From assembly GCF_000186865.1 (NCBI RefSeq), contig NW_008705598.1, forward strand, positions 295,501-336,787: DNA of 41,287 nucleotides, given 5' to 3'. The notes beneath the pieces were generated by a model, which saw only the letters and a program-made list of their open reading frames with translations, had not been told where the DNA came from and made no database searches. Of this stretch, positions 1 through 8,633 are shown in pieces. Source of the stretch: Aureococcus anophagefferens (lineage: Eukaryota > Sar > Pelagophyceae > Pelagomonadales > Pelagomonadaceae). The first letter of the stretch is position 1, and each line of letters starts with the position of its first letter. A program made the translations under genes and the position numbers.

Positions 1-76
1 GACGTCGATTTGATTGAGATAGAGAGTTCTGAAGTTTGGTGGGGACCCCCCAAACCAGTGGTTGATTTCCACGCAG
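1..76 (-). mobile_element. Family-2 introner, truncated by window start
   Basis: The reverse complement of 1-76 matches the first third of the family-2 copy at 880-1082, including the TIR and the following AATCAACCA and TCAAATCGA blocks. The element ends at 76 in ATTTCCACGCAG, which supplies an AG acceptor for the plus-strand kinase gene; coding sequence resumes at 77 with GTCCGCGC, the presumed second copy of the TSD. The body is inverted relative to the copy at 880 although both lie in the same gene. The other end and the first TSD copy are outside the window. Confidence 0.85.
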
Positions 77-1672
77 GTCCGCGCGCTCGAGCCGGACCAC
101 GGCCTGGAGTCCTTCGTGACGCTCGTCGAGGACATGCTCGCCCGGAGGAGGTCGACTTCCGCATCGAGGGCCACAACCGGGAGCGGCTCGCGGCGATTTT
201 AGAGCGGAGCGGCCGGTCCGCGCGGAGCGCCGTCGCGCGCGTGCGCCTGCCCCGGGTCCACTGGGCGCTCACGCGCGAGGGCGTCATGGTCCAGGACTTT
301 GTGGCCCGCGCCGCGGCGCTCGGCGACCGCGCCGCCGTCGAGGCGCTCGGCGTGCCCTTCACGGTGGCCGTTTCGGAGCTGTCGCAGATCTTCGCGGAGT
401 GCGTCTTCGTCCACGGCTACACGCACAACGACCTCCACGGCGGCAACGTGCTCGTCACCGCGCCGGAGCGGGGCTCCGGCGCCTCGCCCGGCGTCCGCGC
501 GTGGCTCCGGCGCGGCTTCCTCGCCTTCGTCTACGGGTCGCTCGTCGTCGTCGCCGCCGCGGCGTCCGCGGCGGTCGCGGCGGTCGCGGCCGCGTGCTGG
601 GCCGCGCCGCACCCGCTCCTGCGCACGGTGGCCCTCTCCGTCGCCGGCGGCGCTGTCCTGAGCCGCTTCGACCGGCACCGCGCGGCCGCCGTCGCCGCGG
701 CGGTCGCGTCGCTCGGAATCGGCGAACACCGGTCGCTCGTGGCCTTCTTCGACGGGACCCTGTACCCGCCGGAGAAGTTCGACGTCGTCCTCATCGACCA
801 CGGCTTCCACACGGACGTGCCCGACGCCTTCCGCCTCACGTTCTGCAAGACCTGGGCCGCCGTGGGTTTGCGCGACGCGCTGTGTGGAAATCAACCAGTG
901 GAACACCCTGTCCAGCAAAAACTTCAAACCTCTCTAGCTCGGTCAAATCGAAGTCGATTCGGCTGATTTTTGGACGGATCGACTGCTCTCGTCGAGTTCT
1001 CGAAGCACAGCGGAAGTGTTGGTGTCAAACCGTTCGATTACGCGCACATTGAAGTCAGCTTGAATATTTGATTTCCACACAGGCGACGCGAACCTCCTCG
1101 CGGAGGCGGCGTTCGAGCTGGGCCTCAGCGACGACCCGGCCTGCCTCGGCGACGGCGAGGTGCTGCCCCTCTTCCTCGCGCTGTTGCCCTTCGACGCCTG
1201 GGACGCGGGCCGCTTCCCGAGCCCGCTGGAGCTCGTCCGGTCGCTCCGCGACTCGGAGCGCGGGCTCCGGAAGCTGCGGGGCGCGACGGGCCGCATGCCC
1301 AAGATCATGCACGTGCTCATGCGCGCGAACCGCCAGCTCCTGAGCCTCTTCCAGCTGCAGTACGGCCTGAGCCCGCAGATGCGCTACGAGTTCATGAAGA
1401 CGATGACGACGCACGCGCTCCTCGGGCTCCGGCGCGAGAACCCGCGCGACGCGCTGCCGGACCCCGCCGCGCTCCGCACGGCCGACGCGGCCTTCTTCGA
1501 GGCGGAGCTGCCCGGGGTCAAAGCGCGCGTGCGCCGCGACTTTTCCTGGCGGTTCCCGTCCCTCGCGGCGTCCGCGACGGCGGGCGAGGTGAAGCGCCTC
1601 GTGAACAAGGGCCTCAGGCGCATGGCCGCGGGCAAGTGGGACTTCAAGTTCGACGACGACGACGACGACTAA
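77..1672 (+). CDS. ABC1/UbiB (ADCK)-family atypical kinase, 5' partial
   Basis: Predicted atypical protein kinase-like ATPase of the ABC1/UbiB family, whose members act in mitochondria or plastids, often in quinone or lipid metabolism. Visible exons are 77-871 and 1083-1672, separated by a family-2 introner with phase 1. Family signatures are the catalytic loop THNDLHGGNVLV (about 415-455) and the metal-binding LIDHGFH (about 796-816). The N-terminal KxGQ region lies upstream of the window. A hydrophobic stretch of about 50 residues sits between the catalytic loop and the DHG motif, where UbiB proteins usually have a short linker. Exon 77-871 contains a frame break: frame 1 reads ESFVTLVEDMLAR, then the conserved frame resumes as EEVDFRIEGHN. 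One missing base near 143 would repair it and would also make the exon length agree with the intron phases. The protein ends in an Asp-rich tail. Family call firm; substrate unknown. Confidence 0.82.
872..1082 (+). mobile_element. Family-2 introner forming a GC-AG intron
   Basis: The element is 880-1082 (203 bp) with a perfect 13-bp TIR (CTGTGTGGAAATC at the left, its complement at the right). The TSD GCGACGCG is at 872-879 and 1083-1090. The intron is 872-1082 (211 nt): the donor GC is the first dinucleotide of the TSD and the acceptor AG is the last dinucleotide of the element. Splicing joins TTGC to GCGACGCGAACC and gives GLRDANLLAEA without a frame change (phase 1). No coding capacity is visible, so it is non-autonomous. 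Confidence 0.93.
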
Positions 1673-1716
1673 GGCGCGCGTACCTCTCTCTCGGGGGCAC
1701 GGGCGCGCGCGGCCCC

Positions 1717-2964
1717 TCAGAAGGGGAACGGCCGCATGAGCGCGTCGAGGCCCGTCACGGAGCCGAAGGACGGCGGGCGGCTCGGCGCCGCCTTGCGCCG
1801 GAGGCCCGCGTCGCGGCCCGTGTGCGCGCGGACGAAGAGGATCGCCGCGTCGAGGACGCCGTCGACCGTGTTCGGCGACAGCATCTGGCTCGCGAGGACG
1901 TGGGGGTGCGCGTCGCTCGGGCAGGCGACCATGACCTTGGGCGGCGCGCTCGGGAGCGCGGCGCCGAGCGCCTCGAAGACGCGCGCCGCGCGGCCGAAGT
2001 CGATGACGGCGTCGCCGTGGTTCGCGACGAGGAACGTCGGCGCGCGCGCGCGCGACACGTCCAGACCCTCGAGGCCGTAGAGCACGTCCACCAAATGGAG
2101 CAGGGCCGGGTGCGGGTACGCGAGCGCGTTGTAGCGCGCGTGGTCCGGCGAGACCGCAGGCGACCGCTTCTCCCGGCCCATGAGCGCGGCGAGGAGCCAC
2201 GCGCGGAGCGGCGGCGCTAGACCGAAGGGCACGAGGCGCAGGAACGTGAAGGGCTTCTTGAGGAAGGGGTAGAGCGGGTGGCCCAGGCCGTAGCAGGGGC
2301 TCACCAACACGAGCGCCGCGAGGCGGTCGCCCTCGGGCTCGTCGGCGACGCGCGCGGCGAGCCACGTCGCGAGGCCGCCGCCCGTGGACACGCCGACGAC
2401 GACGACGCGGTCCCCGAGCGCCAGGCCCACGCGGAAGGCCTCGAGCGCGTCGAGGAAGAGGCGCCGCGGCGTCGCCTCCGCGAGGAGGATGTCGCCGCTC
2501 GGCGGGTCCGTCGCCGGCGCGGCGGCCCGGCGCCGGCCGTGGCCCGAGAGGCGGTGGCAGTAGAGGTTCGCGCCCAGGGCCCTGGCCAGCAGCTGGGGCG
2601 TCGGCGCGATCTCCTGGCGGCAGGCGCCCCAGCCGTGCACGTAGACGACGGCGAGCGCCGTCCGCGTCCGCCGGCCGGGCGCCGCCCAGGCGACCTCCCG
2701 CGCGGCGCCGTCGACGACGGCGCGCTTTTCCCGGATCTCGTCCTCGACGTCCGCGGCGGCGAGGGGGACCCGGAGCGCCCGCAGGTCCCGGGGCAGCACG
2801 GGGTCCCGCCAGTCGACCGTGGCGCGGTAGAGGCGCCGCAGGCGCGGGAGCAGGCGCCAGGCGACGTAGGACACGCCGGCGAGCGCGGCGGCGCGCCGCG
2901 CGCGCGGCCGGTCCAGCGCGAGCGCTTCAAGGCGCAAACGCAGTTGGCTGCCGAGCGTCGGCAT
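1717..2964 (-). CDS. alpha/beta-hydrolase fold protein
   Basis: A 415-residue protein starting at the ATG at 2964; an earlier in-frame TTG is less likely. It has the alpha/beta hydrolase layout: an oxyanion-loop YVHGWGA near residue 105, a nucleophile elbow VGVSTGG near residue 190, an acid candidate in NHGDAVID near residue 320, and a histidine in SDAHPHVLAS near residue 360. The N-terminal 60 residues are Arg/Leu-rich, with a weakly hydrophobic segment that could be a membrane anchor or organelle presequence. It resembles serine hydrolases and lipases, but the substrate cannot be told. It has no intron and converges with the upstream kinase, 44 bp separating the two stop codons. Confidence 0.85.
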   Translation of the reverse strand: MPTLGSQLRLRLEALALDRPRARRAAALAGVSYVAWRLLPRLRRLYRATVDWRDPVLPRDLRALRVPLAAADVEDEIREKRAVVDGAAREVAWAAPGRRTRTALAVVYVHGWGACRQEIAPTPQLLARALGANLYCHRLSGHGRRRAAAPATDPPSGDILLAEATPRRLFLDALEAFRVGLALGDRVVVVGVSTGGGLATWLAARVADEPEGDRLAALVLVSPCYGLGHPLYPFLKKPFTFLRLVPFGLAPPLRAWLLAALMGREKRSPAVSPDHARYNALAYPHPALLHLVDVLYGLEGLDVSRARAPTFLVANHGDAVIDFGRAARVFEALGAALPSAPPKVMVACPSDAHPHVLASQMLSPNTVDGVLDAAILFVRAHTGRDAGLRRKAAPSRPPSFGSVTGLDALMRPFPF

Positions 2965-4535
2965 CGTCAAAATTGCTCCGCCATCGAGAAGCAACCCCAG
3001 CCAGATCGTCAGTTCCGAGAGTCCGAGACCTACTAGAGCGAGCTACCCCAAACTAGAGTAATAAGGAATGTTGATGTCAACGTTACGGGAAAGTGCAGTG
3101 GCGGCGCCGATGCGAACGTCGCGCTAGTTAGCCACGTCCTCTAGTGCATATAAGTAGCTCGGACGTACCCCGTATGTTATCTCGGATTCCGGGAGTACTG
3201 ACGGACGTAACTTTTTATTTCTGAGGTGTCTGACGGCGGCGCGCGGCGCCCCAGGCCGGCGAGAAAAATCACGGACGCCAGAGCAATGGTGGCCATTGAA
3301 ATTAAAAATAACATGACGACAACGTGAAGCTATCCGAGCGCATTCGTCAGCTGCCGATGCTTCGTCAACTGGTTGGACATCCCGCGCTCCGCGAATATGC
3401 AGCGATGTGCAACGATCCCAGCAGCTTTGAGGTCCGCAAACATATGGACGAGGCACATGCGAAGACGCGACATCCGGACGATTGTGAGGCGATGCAAACG
3501 GACCGCTTCAGGGGGTGGGACGAGGCGCGGCAGCTTCCCCTGACCCGATTTTGAGTCAAATTCGAGCCACAGAGCGTCGGGAATCGTTCGTCATGAGGGC
3601 GATCAGATGCGTTCGCGGCAGCTTTCCGGCTCGAGTCGATTTGATCGAGATCACCTCATCGACTCCGAGAGGCGCGAGCGTCGCGAATGCCACGGCGCTG
3701 ACCGCGGAACGCATGTTCCGAGCTGGCAGCGCAGTCCTTGCCGGGCCAGTCGAGAAGGACAATCGAGGGGATGTCACCTCCCACTCTCGCTGCCAGCTCG
3801 ACCCCTGGTACGAGGTTGGCCCCCATCGACCGCCGTTCACCGTCAATGGCCGTTCTCATCATCCATGGGCTGCCCCGACGCGAGCTAAGTTGGTCGCCTT
3901 CGACCGATGGCGTTTCCCGAGCGATTCGCTGCGGGCCCCGAGGCGCGGCACGGTCCACAGATCGAGCGCAGCGCCAAATCTTAGCATCGCTGCATCGATG
4001 CACGAGCAGAAGCGTTGTGCAGGACGGCTGAACTCGCGGCTGACAACCGTTGGCCTTCATCGTGGCTTCATGTTATTTTTAATTTCAATGGCTGCTGTTG
4101 CTTTGGCGCTTGGGGGCATGCTCGCGCGCCCCGTGGCGCCGTTTCGCCGACGCGAGCTGTCCTAGATTAACCTTTGTGAGGGGGGACCGGCGTCCTCGGA
4201 TGAGCTAAGTGAGTGCGTCACGATGCTCTCCTTTAATGCTCTAGTGCTCTAGGCGACGCGCTAGTGTAAAGAAACTAAGTCCCGTACATCAACTTGACGT
4301 TAAGGTACAGTCCGTAGTAGCAGGACAGGCACAGTGGATGAGAGGGGAAGCTCAGTGTGCTACCTTACGGCAGCGCAGTCATAAGATAGTAACTGATTAT
4401 AAGACCACCGGCGAGACCGCACCGACACAGGCCCGCCCAATTTCCCCCCGCGCCAGGAGGGACAATGAAGTAGGCTTTGAAGGCTGTTGCCCCCGCACAC
4501 GCGAGGCGGCCCGGGTGCTACTAGTAGTGACTCGA
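2965..4535. other. Lower-GC, gene-poor intergenic region
   Basis: About 1.57 kb between the hydrolase start and the next small ORF. Base composition is visibly less GC-rich than in neighbouring genes, and A/T runs and many CTAG-containing words occur. No ORF here starts with ATG and shows a recognisable motif; the longest frames are short and overlap on both strands. A TATA-like TGCATATAAG lies near 3146. The main structure is the inverted-repeat interval at 3292-4092. From 4093 to 4535 I see no gene, only scattered short repeats of CTCTAGTGC and GCGCTAGT. Confidence 0.6.
3292..4092. repeat. 801-bp interval bounded by a perfect 25-bp inverted repeat
   Basis: Positions 3292-3316 and 4068-4092 are exact reverse complements over 25 bp, beginning GCCATTGAAATT on the left arm. 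Similarity decays on both sides: about 14 of 20 outward (left arm to about 3272) and about 14 of 19 inward, so the original repeat was probably about 60 bp. The interior has no clear ORF. Such long terminal repeats suggest a decayed DNA transposon or MITE-like element, or a source of structured RNA. I found no target-site duplication. It is unrelated to the introners. Confidence 0.7.
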
Positions 4536-4829
4536 CTATTCCGTTACTCGCCCGGCGGGCCGCGTGCTCTCTGACCCCGTGAAGACGAGGATGATCATCT
4601 CTCTTGTGGCGCCGTTCCTGTTGGACGTGTGGAAGATGCGCACTGCTCCAGCCGAGCGGCCCGGGTGCGCATCCATATCGTCGACGGCCGCGGCGAAGTC
4701 GAATCTGCCCGGCGGTAGGTAGTCGCGGCCGCCCATGGCCTTGGCGTTGCCGATGGAGGCGCCGTAGACGGTCCCGATGGACCGCGCCGACGCGAGGATG
4801 AGTTTCCCTTTCGCATCGACGTTGCCCAT
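4536..4829 (-). CDS. hypothetical small protein (97 aa)
   Basis: An ORF from the ATG at 4829, beginning MGNVDAKGKLILASARSIGT and containing GRDYLPPGRFDFAAAVDDMD. The amino-acid composition is balanced, unlike the Arg/Ala-rich shadow frames elsewhere, which supports real coding. No family is recognised. The frame stays open further upstream, so this could also be the 3' exon of a longer gene, but a joining intron to the methyltransferase cannot be shown. It lies at the edge of the lower-GC region. Confidence 0.35.
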   Translation of the reverse strand: MGNVDAKGKLILASARSIGTVYGASIGNAKAMGGRDYLPPGRFDFAAAVDDMDAHPGRSAGAVRIFHTSNRNGATREMIILVFTGSESTRPAGRVTE

Positions 4830-4933
4830 GGTGAACTCCAAGGGACGTAGCTCAGCGACGTGTCCCACTGGCAGTACGAGGTCGCCCGGGCCTAGCCCGG
4901 GCCGAGCGCATCGGCCAGGTCTAAGGCGCGCAC

Positions 4934-5833
4934 CTAGCGCGCGGGGCCGAGGCAGCGCTGCATGCGCACGCAGAGCGCGCGCATCTTCTCGAAGTGGGCG
5001 TAGTCGTTCGCCGCGCGCCGCGACGGCGCCGCGGGCCGGAAGAAGACGTCCTTCGTGTCCTTGGCGAACTGGTACTCGATGAAGACGACCATGCCCTTGG
5101 ACCGGAGGTAGTCGAGCAGCTCCGCCTCCTTGGCGAGGCGGTCCGGCGAGCCCGTGACGACCTCGACGCCGACGACGTCGACGGACACCTCGCCCCACGG
5201 GAACCCTTTGAGCGCGAGGAGCTCGCTGCCCTCCGTGTCCACGCTCATGTAGGACACGTGGCGCACGCGGAAGAGGTCGAAGAGCGTGCGCAGCGTGAAG
5301 CAGGGCACGATGAGCGTCTGGAAGGCCGCGGTCTTGGCGCGCGACTTGTCGTAGCTGTCGAGGCGGCCGCCCCAGCCCTTCTCGGCCGCCGCGAACTCGA
5401 GCTTCTGGTCGCTCTCGCAGACGCCGCCGTCGATGGCCGCGCTCAGGGGCCGGTCCGCGCCGATGGTCTTCTGCTCCGTCGGGCTCGCCTCGAGCAGCAG
5501 GCCCCGCCAGCCCAGCTTCTTTTCGAAGAAGTACGTGTTGCTGTCGTAGACGCCGCCCCGGGCGCCGAACTCGACGAAGAAGCCGCTGTCCGCCTGCGAG
5601 TCGTTGCGGAAGAGCTCCTCCCAGAGCACGCGGTCCTGGCCGCCCTCGCTCATCTGGTACTCCGCCTCGTTCGGCTCGAGCAGCGGGCGCGACGGGCCGC
5701 CGTTGACGCGGAAGCCGTGGGCGCTGTACTCGAACTGCGGCGCGGCCGGCGCCCGCGGACGCGTCGCGACGAGGACGACGACGACGAGCAGCGCCAGGGC
5801 CGCCGCGGCCTTGGTGCGCGCCGACACCGCCAT
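4934..5833 (-). CDS. FkbM-family SAM-dependent methyltransferase, membrane-anchored
   Basis: A 299-residue protein from the ATG at 5833. Residues about 8-24 form one hydrophobic segment (ALALLVVVVLVATRP), a likely signal anchor, so the enzyme probably faces the secretory lumen. The methyltransferase domain starts near residue 85 with SGFFVEFGARGGVYDSNTYF, corresponding to the glycine-rich SAM-binding loop, followed by LGWRGLLLEASP. The later block YMSVDTEGSELLALKG is the typical VDTEG segment of FkbM/Methyltransf_21 proteins. These enzymes O-methylate diverse substrates, often sugars; the substrate here is unknown. The gene is intronless and divergent from the MERIT40-like gene, the two ATGs being 211 bp apart. 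Confidence 0.88.
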   Translation of the reverse strand: MAVSARTKAAAALALLVVVVLVATRPRAPAAPQFEYSAHGFRVNGGPSRPLLEPNEAEYQMSEGGQDRVLWEELFRNDSQADSGFFVEFGARGGVYDSNTYFFEKKLGWRGLLLEASPTEQKTIGADRPLSAAIDGGVCESDQKLEFAAAEKGWGGRLDSYDKSRAKTAAFQTLIVPCFTLRTLFDLFRVRHVSYMSVDTEGSELLALKGFPWGEVSVDVVGVEVVTGSPDRLAKEAELLDYLRSKGMVVFIEYQFAKDTKDVFFRPAAPSRRAANDYAHFEKMRALCVRMQRCLGPAR

Positions 5834-6043
5834 CGCGGCTGCGTGCGACGAGATCGCGACGTCCGACGCGCTTTTGCACGGACAGCAACAACAAATCCAG
5901 GCTGCTGAAGCACTGCAATTGAACACTTGGTGAAGCTCCGCGGAGCTCCGCCACAGCCCACTGCCAAGTGCTGCGGCGTGCGCCGCAGTTGCGCCCGGCC
6001 ACTGCGCCGGCTCGTGCGCCGCGGCCCGCGGCTTCCTCCGGCC
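5834..6043. promoter_or_regulatory. Shared divergent promoter interval
   Basis: A 210-bp gap between divergent ATGs (methyltransferase on minus, MERIT40-like gene on plus). It is too short for two separate promoters, so both genes probably share it. It contains the perfect palindrome GCTCCGCGGAGC. No TATA box is evident. The regulatory role is inferred from position only. Confidence 0.4.
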
Positions 6044-6781
6044 ATGACGCTGCCCTACGAGCGCATCGCCATCGCGCTGGACGTCGGCGAGGACTGGGCG
6101 GACCCCTGGGACGCGCGGCGGCCCGAGCGCGGGACGCGCGCGGCCGTCGTCGTGTCGGCGCTGCGCAACTACGTGTCGCGGAAGTCGCTCCTGTCGCCGC
6201 GGACGCGCTGGGCCCTCGTGGCGCTCGACGACGGCGCGGAGCCGCTGTTGTCGCCCGGGAGCGGCGGCGGCGCGGGCCTCATCGTCGCGGCGCTCGAGTC
6301 GCTCGCGGCGGCGCCGCCGCGGCGGGGCGGCTCGCCCCAGGCGCCCTTCCCGCTCGCCGCGCTCGCCGAGACCCTCGCGGGTGATGCCGTCTTCGGGTCG
6401 CGGCCGCCGGGCGCCGTCGACCGCTGCGTGCTCGTCTTCTCCCGGTCGCGCGCGGCGCCCGAGCCGCCGGCGGTCGGCGCGCTCTTCGACGACCCGGGCT
6501 TCTTCCTCGACGCGCTCTACGTCCACGCCAAGGCGTCGGAGGCGAACAAGGTGCAGGAGGTCTACGACGCTCTGACGGCGCTCGCGCCGCGGTCGCGGCC
6601 GCTCGCTTTTTTCTTCTTCGAGACGACGTCCTCGGCGCCGCGGCTCCACCAGCACCTCGCCGTCCTCCTCGCGCACCCGCAGCTCCGCGACGACCAGGAG
6701 GCCGTCGCCGCGAAGCTGAGCCGGCCCCTATGCGACGACGGCGACGACCGGTCCGAGGTCGTCATGTCCGCCGCCTGCTAA
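6044..6781 (+). CDS. BABAM1: BRISC/BRCA1-A complex member 1 (MERIT40)-like protein
   Basis: A 245-residue protein from the ATG at 6044. It aligns by eye along its whole length with the vWA-like fold of MERIT40: an N-terminal YERIAIALDVGEDWADP strand and metal-site region, RTRWALVALDD, RCVLVFSRSRAAPEP (like the family TILVFSR strand), DDPGFFLDALYVHAK, and C-terminal LHQHLAVLLAHPQLR, which matches the family LAHP block closely. MERIT40 scaffolds the BRCC36 K63-deubiquitinase in the BRISC and BRCA1-A complexes in animals and plants. An algal copy suggests that a BRISC-type complex is present. The DxSxS motif is degenerate (DVGED), as is usual for vWA domains without integrin-type metal binding. 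No intron. Confidence 0.8.
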   Translation: MTLPYERIAIALDVGEDWADPWDARRPERGTRAAVVVSALRNYVSRKSLLSPRTRWALVALDDGAEPLLSPGSGGGAGLIVAALESLAAAPPRRGGSPQAPFPLAALAETLAGDAVFGSRPPGAVDRCVLVFSRSRAAPEPPAVGALFDDPGFFLDALYVHAKASEANKVQEVYDALTALAPRSRPLAFFFFETTSSAPRLHQHLAVLLAHPQLRDDQEAVAAKLSRPLCDDGDDRSEVVMSAAC

Positions 6782-7000
6782 CCTTGTCTTGTGCCGCGAG
6801 TCGGGGGCATCGAGGCGGGGCGGCGGCGTGGACGACGTCGCTTTGGAGGAGCCTCGGGTGTCGCGCGTCAACGCTGGGTTCATCGAAGTGTTCAACTTCC
6901 TTTTTAACGATGACGATGGACGCGACCTAGGGGCAGCGCCGCAGCGCGCGGGCGGCTTCGCGACCGTAGCGTCGACGGCCGACCGCAGCGTCGACGACCG

Positions 7001-7915
7001 ATGTGGCCGCGCGTCGCCGCGCTGCTCCTGGCGGCCGCCGACGCCCGGGTCTGCTGCCCCTGCTGCGGCGCCTGGGAGTCGGAGGCGGCCATGCGCTACG
7101 TTCGCCTGTCGGACACCGACGTCGCCTGGGCGCCGCGGGGCGGCGACACCTGCGCCTTCCCGCCCGTCACCGCGGCGCGGCTCTGCGCGGCCGTCGGCGC
7201 CAACGGCACGCTCTCGATAATCGGCGATTCGCTCGCGGTCAGCCAGCTCCACGCGCTCGCCCGGAGCGCTACGGACATCCCCCTCGGCCCCCGCGACGAC
7301 GGCTTCGACGTCCCCTGCGGCAACTCGGCGCTGCGCGTGCGCATGGTTCGCGCGAACATGCTCCAGGCCGACTCGGGCTGGGTGAGCGCCGCGTGCGGCA
7401 GCGACGTCGTCTTCCTCAACAGCGGCGCGCACTGGGGCCGCCACGAGGCCCGCGTGCGCAACTACCGGCCGTCCCTCGAGCGCGCTTTAGCCGACCTCGA
7501 CGCGGCCTGCGGCGGCGACTTCCGCGACGGCCGGCGACAACTGCTCTTCCGGTCGACGCCCGAGGGCAACCCATTCTGCCACGCGGGCCTCGACTTTGCG
7601 ACGACGGCGGCCTGGGAGGCGACGGTCGGCTGCGTCCTCGACGGCCGCTGCGACCCGGGGAACTTTACCAAAACGCCCGTCGTCTTCGACGTCGCCTGGG
7701 GCTGGCGCCACTTCTCGCGCCTCGACGCGGACGCGCGCGGCGCCGTGGAGTCGTCGGGCCTCGGCAGCTTCCACGACGTCACGCCCCTGACGCGCCTGCG
7801 GCCGCGGCGCGGCGCGCCGGACCGCCAGCGGCCCGGGGACTGCCTCCACGACGACCCGGCGACGGGCGACTGGAACGCGATGCTCGTCAACGCGCTCCTC
7901 GACCCCTGCGCGTAA
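7001..7915 (+). CDS. PC-esterase / trichome-birefringence-like (TBL) protein
   Basis: A 304-residue protein from the ATG at 7001. A short hydrophobic N-terminus (MWPRVAALLLAAADA) looks like a signal peptide, followed by several cysteines. The GDS motif is in LSIIGDSLAVSQ near residue 75, and the C-terminal GDCLHDDP block near residue 280 corresponds to the DxxH motif; together these define the PC-esterase/TBL acyltransferase family, which O-acetylates cell-wall or secreted glycans in plants. The central VVFLNSGAHWG fits the conserved block between them. Family members are usually larger, and here there is no separate TBL domain. No intron. Acetyl transfer is inferred from the family; the acceptor is unknown. 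Confidence 0.82.
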   Translation: MWPRVAALLLAAADARVCCPCCGAWESEAAMRYVRLSDTDVAWAPRGGDTCAFPPVTAARLCAAVGANGTLSIIGDSLAVSQLHALARSATDIPLGPRDDGFDVPCGNSALRVRMVRANMLQADSGWVSAACGSDVVFLNSGAHWGRHEARVRNYRPSLERALADLDAACGGDFRDGRRQLLFRSTPEGNPFCHAGLDFATTAAWEATVGCVLDGRCDPGNFTKTPVVFDVAWGWRHFSRLDADARGAVESSGLGSFHDVTPLTRLRPRRGAPDRQRPGDCLHDDPATGDWNAMLVNALLDPCA

Positions 7916-7934
7916 TTGTATGTACGAGGCGCGC

Positions 7935-8633
7935 CTACCAGGGCCGCGTGTTCTCGTGCCGGGGCCGCGCGGGGGCCGCGATCGGCGCGAGCGGCGCGCG
8001 CGCTTTCGCGAATGGAGCTTTCGCGGGGCCGTGGATGGAGCTCGACGTCGCGTACATGTCGGAGACGTCCGCCGTGTTCCAGGGCGTCGTCGCCGCCGCG
8101 ATCGAGGGCCGCGGCCCGCGGCACTTGGACAGCTCGAGCCTCGGCACGAGCGGCGGCTTGGTCGCCGGCGGCGCCGCGTTCTCCTGGTCGGGCGGCGGCG
8201 CGCCGCGGCGCCGGCGGCGCGCCGGGTCGCGCGACCGGCGCCGCGGCGCGCGCGCGGGCTCGCCGCCGAGCTTCGCGGGCTCGAAGACGCCGCGGCGCGC
8301 GGGCTCGCCGCCGAGCTTCGCGGGCTCGAAGACGCCGCGGCGCTCGGGCCGCGGGAAGCTCGCGGGCGCGGCGATGCCGCCGCGGCCTCCGGCGCCGCGG
8401 CCGGGCGCCTCCGCCGCGCCGCCGCGGTCGCGCGGCACGGGCTCGCGCGCGGCGCCGCGGCCGGGCAGCGCCTCCAGCGCGCCGCTGCGCCGCCGGGGCT
8501 CGGGCAGCGCCTGCGGCGTCGGGCGCTGGTGGTCCATGGGCGCGAGGCGCCGCTGCTTCTCCGGCGCCGTCCAGGTCCGCTGGTCCAAGGGCGCGCGCCG
8601 CGGCAGCGACGCGCTCTGCGTGCGGGAGAACAT
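7935..8633 (-). CDS. hypothetical basic, low-complexity protein
   Basis: A 232-residue ORF from the ATG at 8633, beginning MFSRTQSASLPRRAPLDQR. It is rich in Arg, Pro and Ala. It contains two adjacent exact copies of a 15-residue unit (RRGVFEPAKLGGEPA), matching the DNA repeat near 8251-8342. The mix of Gln, Asp, Trp, Met and Ile in its first and last thirds looks more protein-like than the antisense frames. No domain is recognised. It is probably disordered. It converges tail-to-tail with the PC-esterase gene, with only about 20 bp between stop codons. Confidence 0.5.
   Translation of the reverse strand: MFSRTQSASLPRRAPLDQRTWTAPEKQRRLAPMDHQRPTPQALPEPRRRSGALEALPGRGAAREPVPRDRGGAAEAPGRGAGGRGGIAAPASFPRPERRGVFEPAKLGGEPARRGVFEPAKLGGEPARAPRRRSRDPARRRRRGAPPPDQENAAPPATKPPLVPRLELSKCRGPRPSIAAATTPWNTADVSDMYATSSSIHGPAKAPFAKARAPLAPIAAPARPRHENTRPW
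8251..8342. repeat. Two-copy 45-bp direct repeat in coding sequence
   Basis: The sequence GGGCTCGCCGCCGAGCTTCG followed by CGGGCTCGAAGACGCCGCG occurs twice in tandem with no or almost no differences. In the minus-strand gene each copy encodes one 15-residue unit. Being a multiple of three, the duplication preserves the frame. Confidence 0.75.

Noticed and set aside
3324..3554. 76-codon plus-strand ORF inside the inverted-repeat interval
   Set aside because: It begins with GTG; the first ATG (3357) leaves about 65 residues without motif. Frames on the other strand are equally long, so coding is not supported.
3636..3655. About 18 of 19 bases matching the family-2 introner segment at 4-22 (GTCGATTTGAT-GAGAT)
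   Set aside because: The flanks do not match and there is no TIR or TSD. It could be a tiny relic but is too short to claim.
3052..4310. Possible longer inverted similarity (GTTGATG and TACGGGA words) outside the 25-bp arms
   Set aside because: Only two 7-mers match in order with an insertion between them, which is not distinguishable from chance.
4536..6002. 488-codon minus-strand frame overlapping the FkbM methyltransferase
   Set aside because: In the overlap it is a shadow of the methyltransferase in another frame. Only its last 97 residues after the ATG at 4829 look protein-like.
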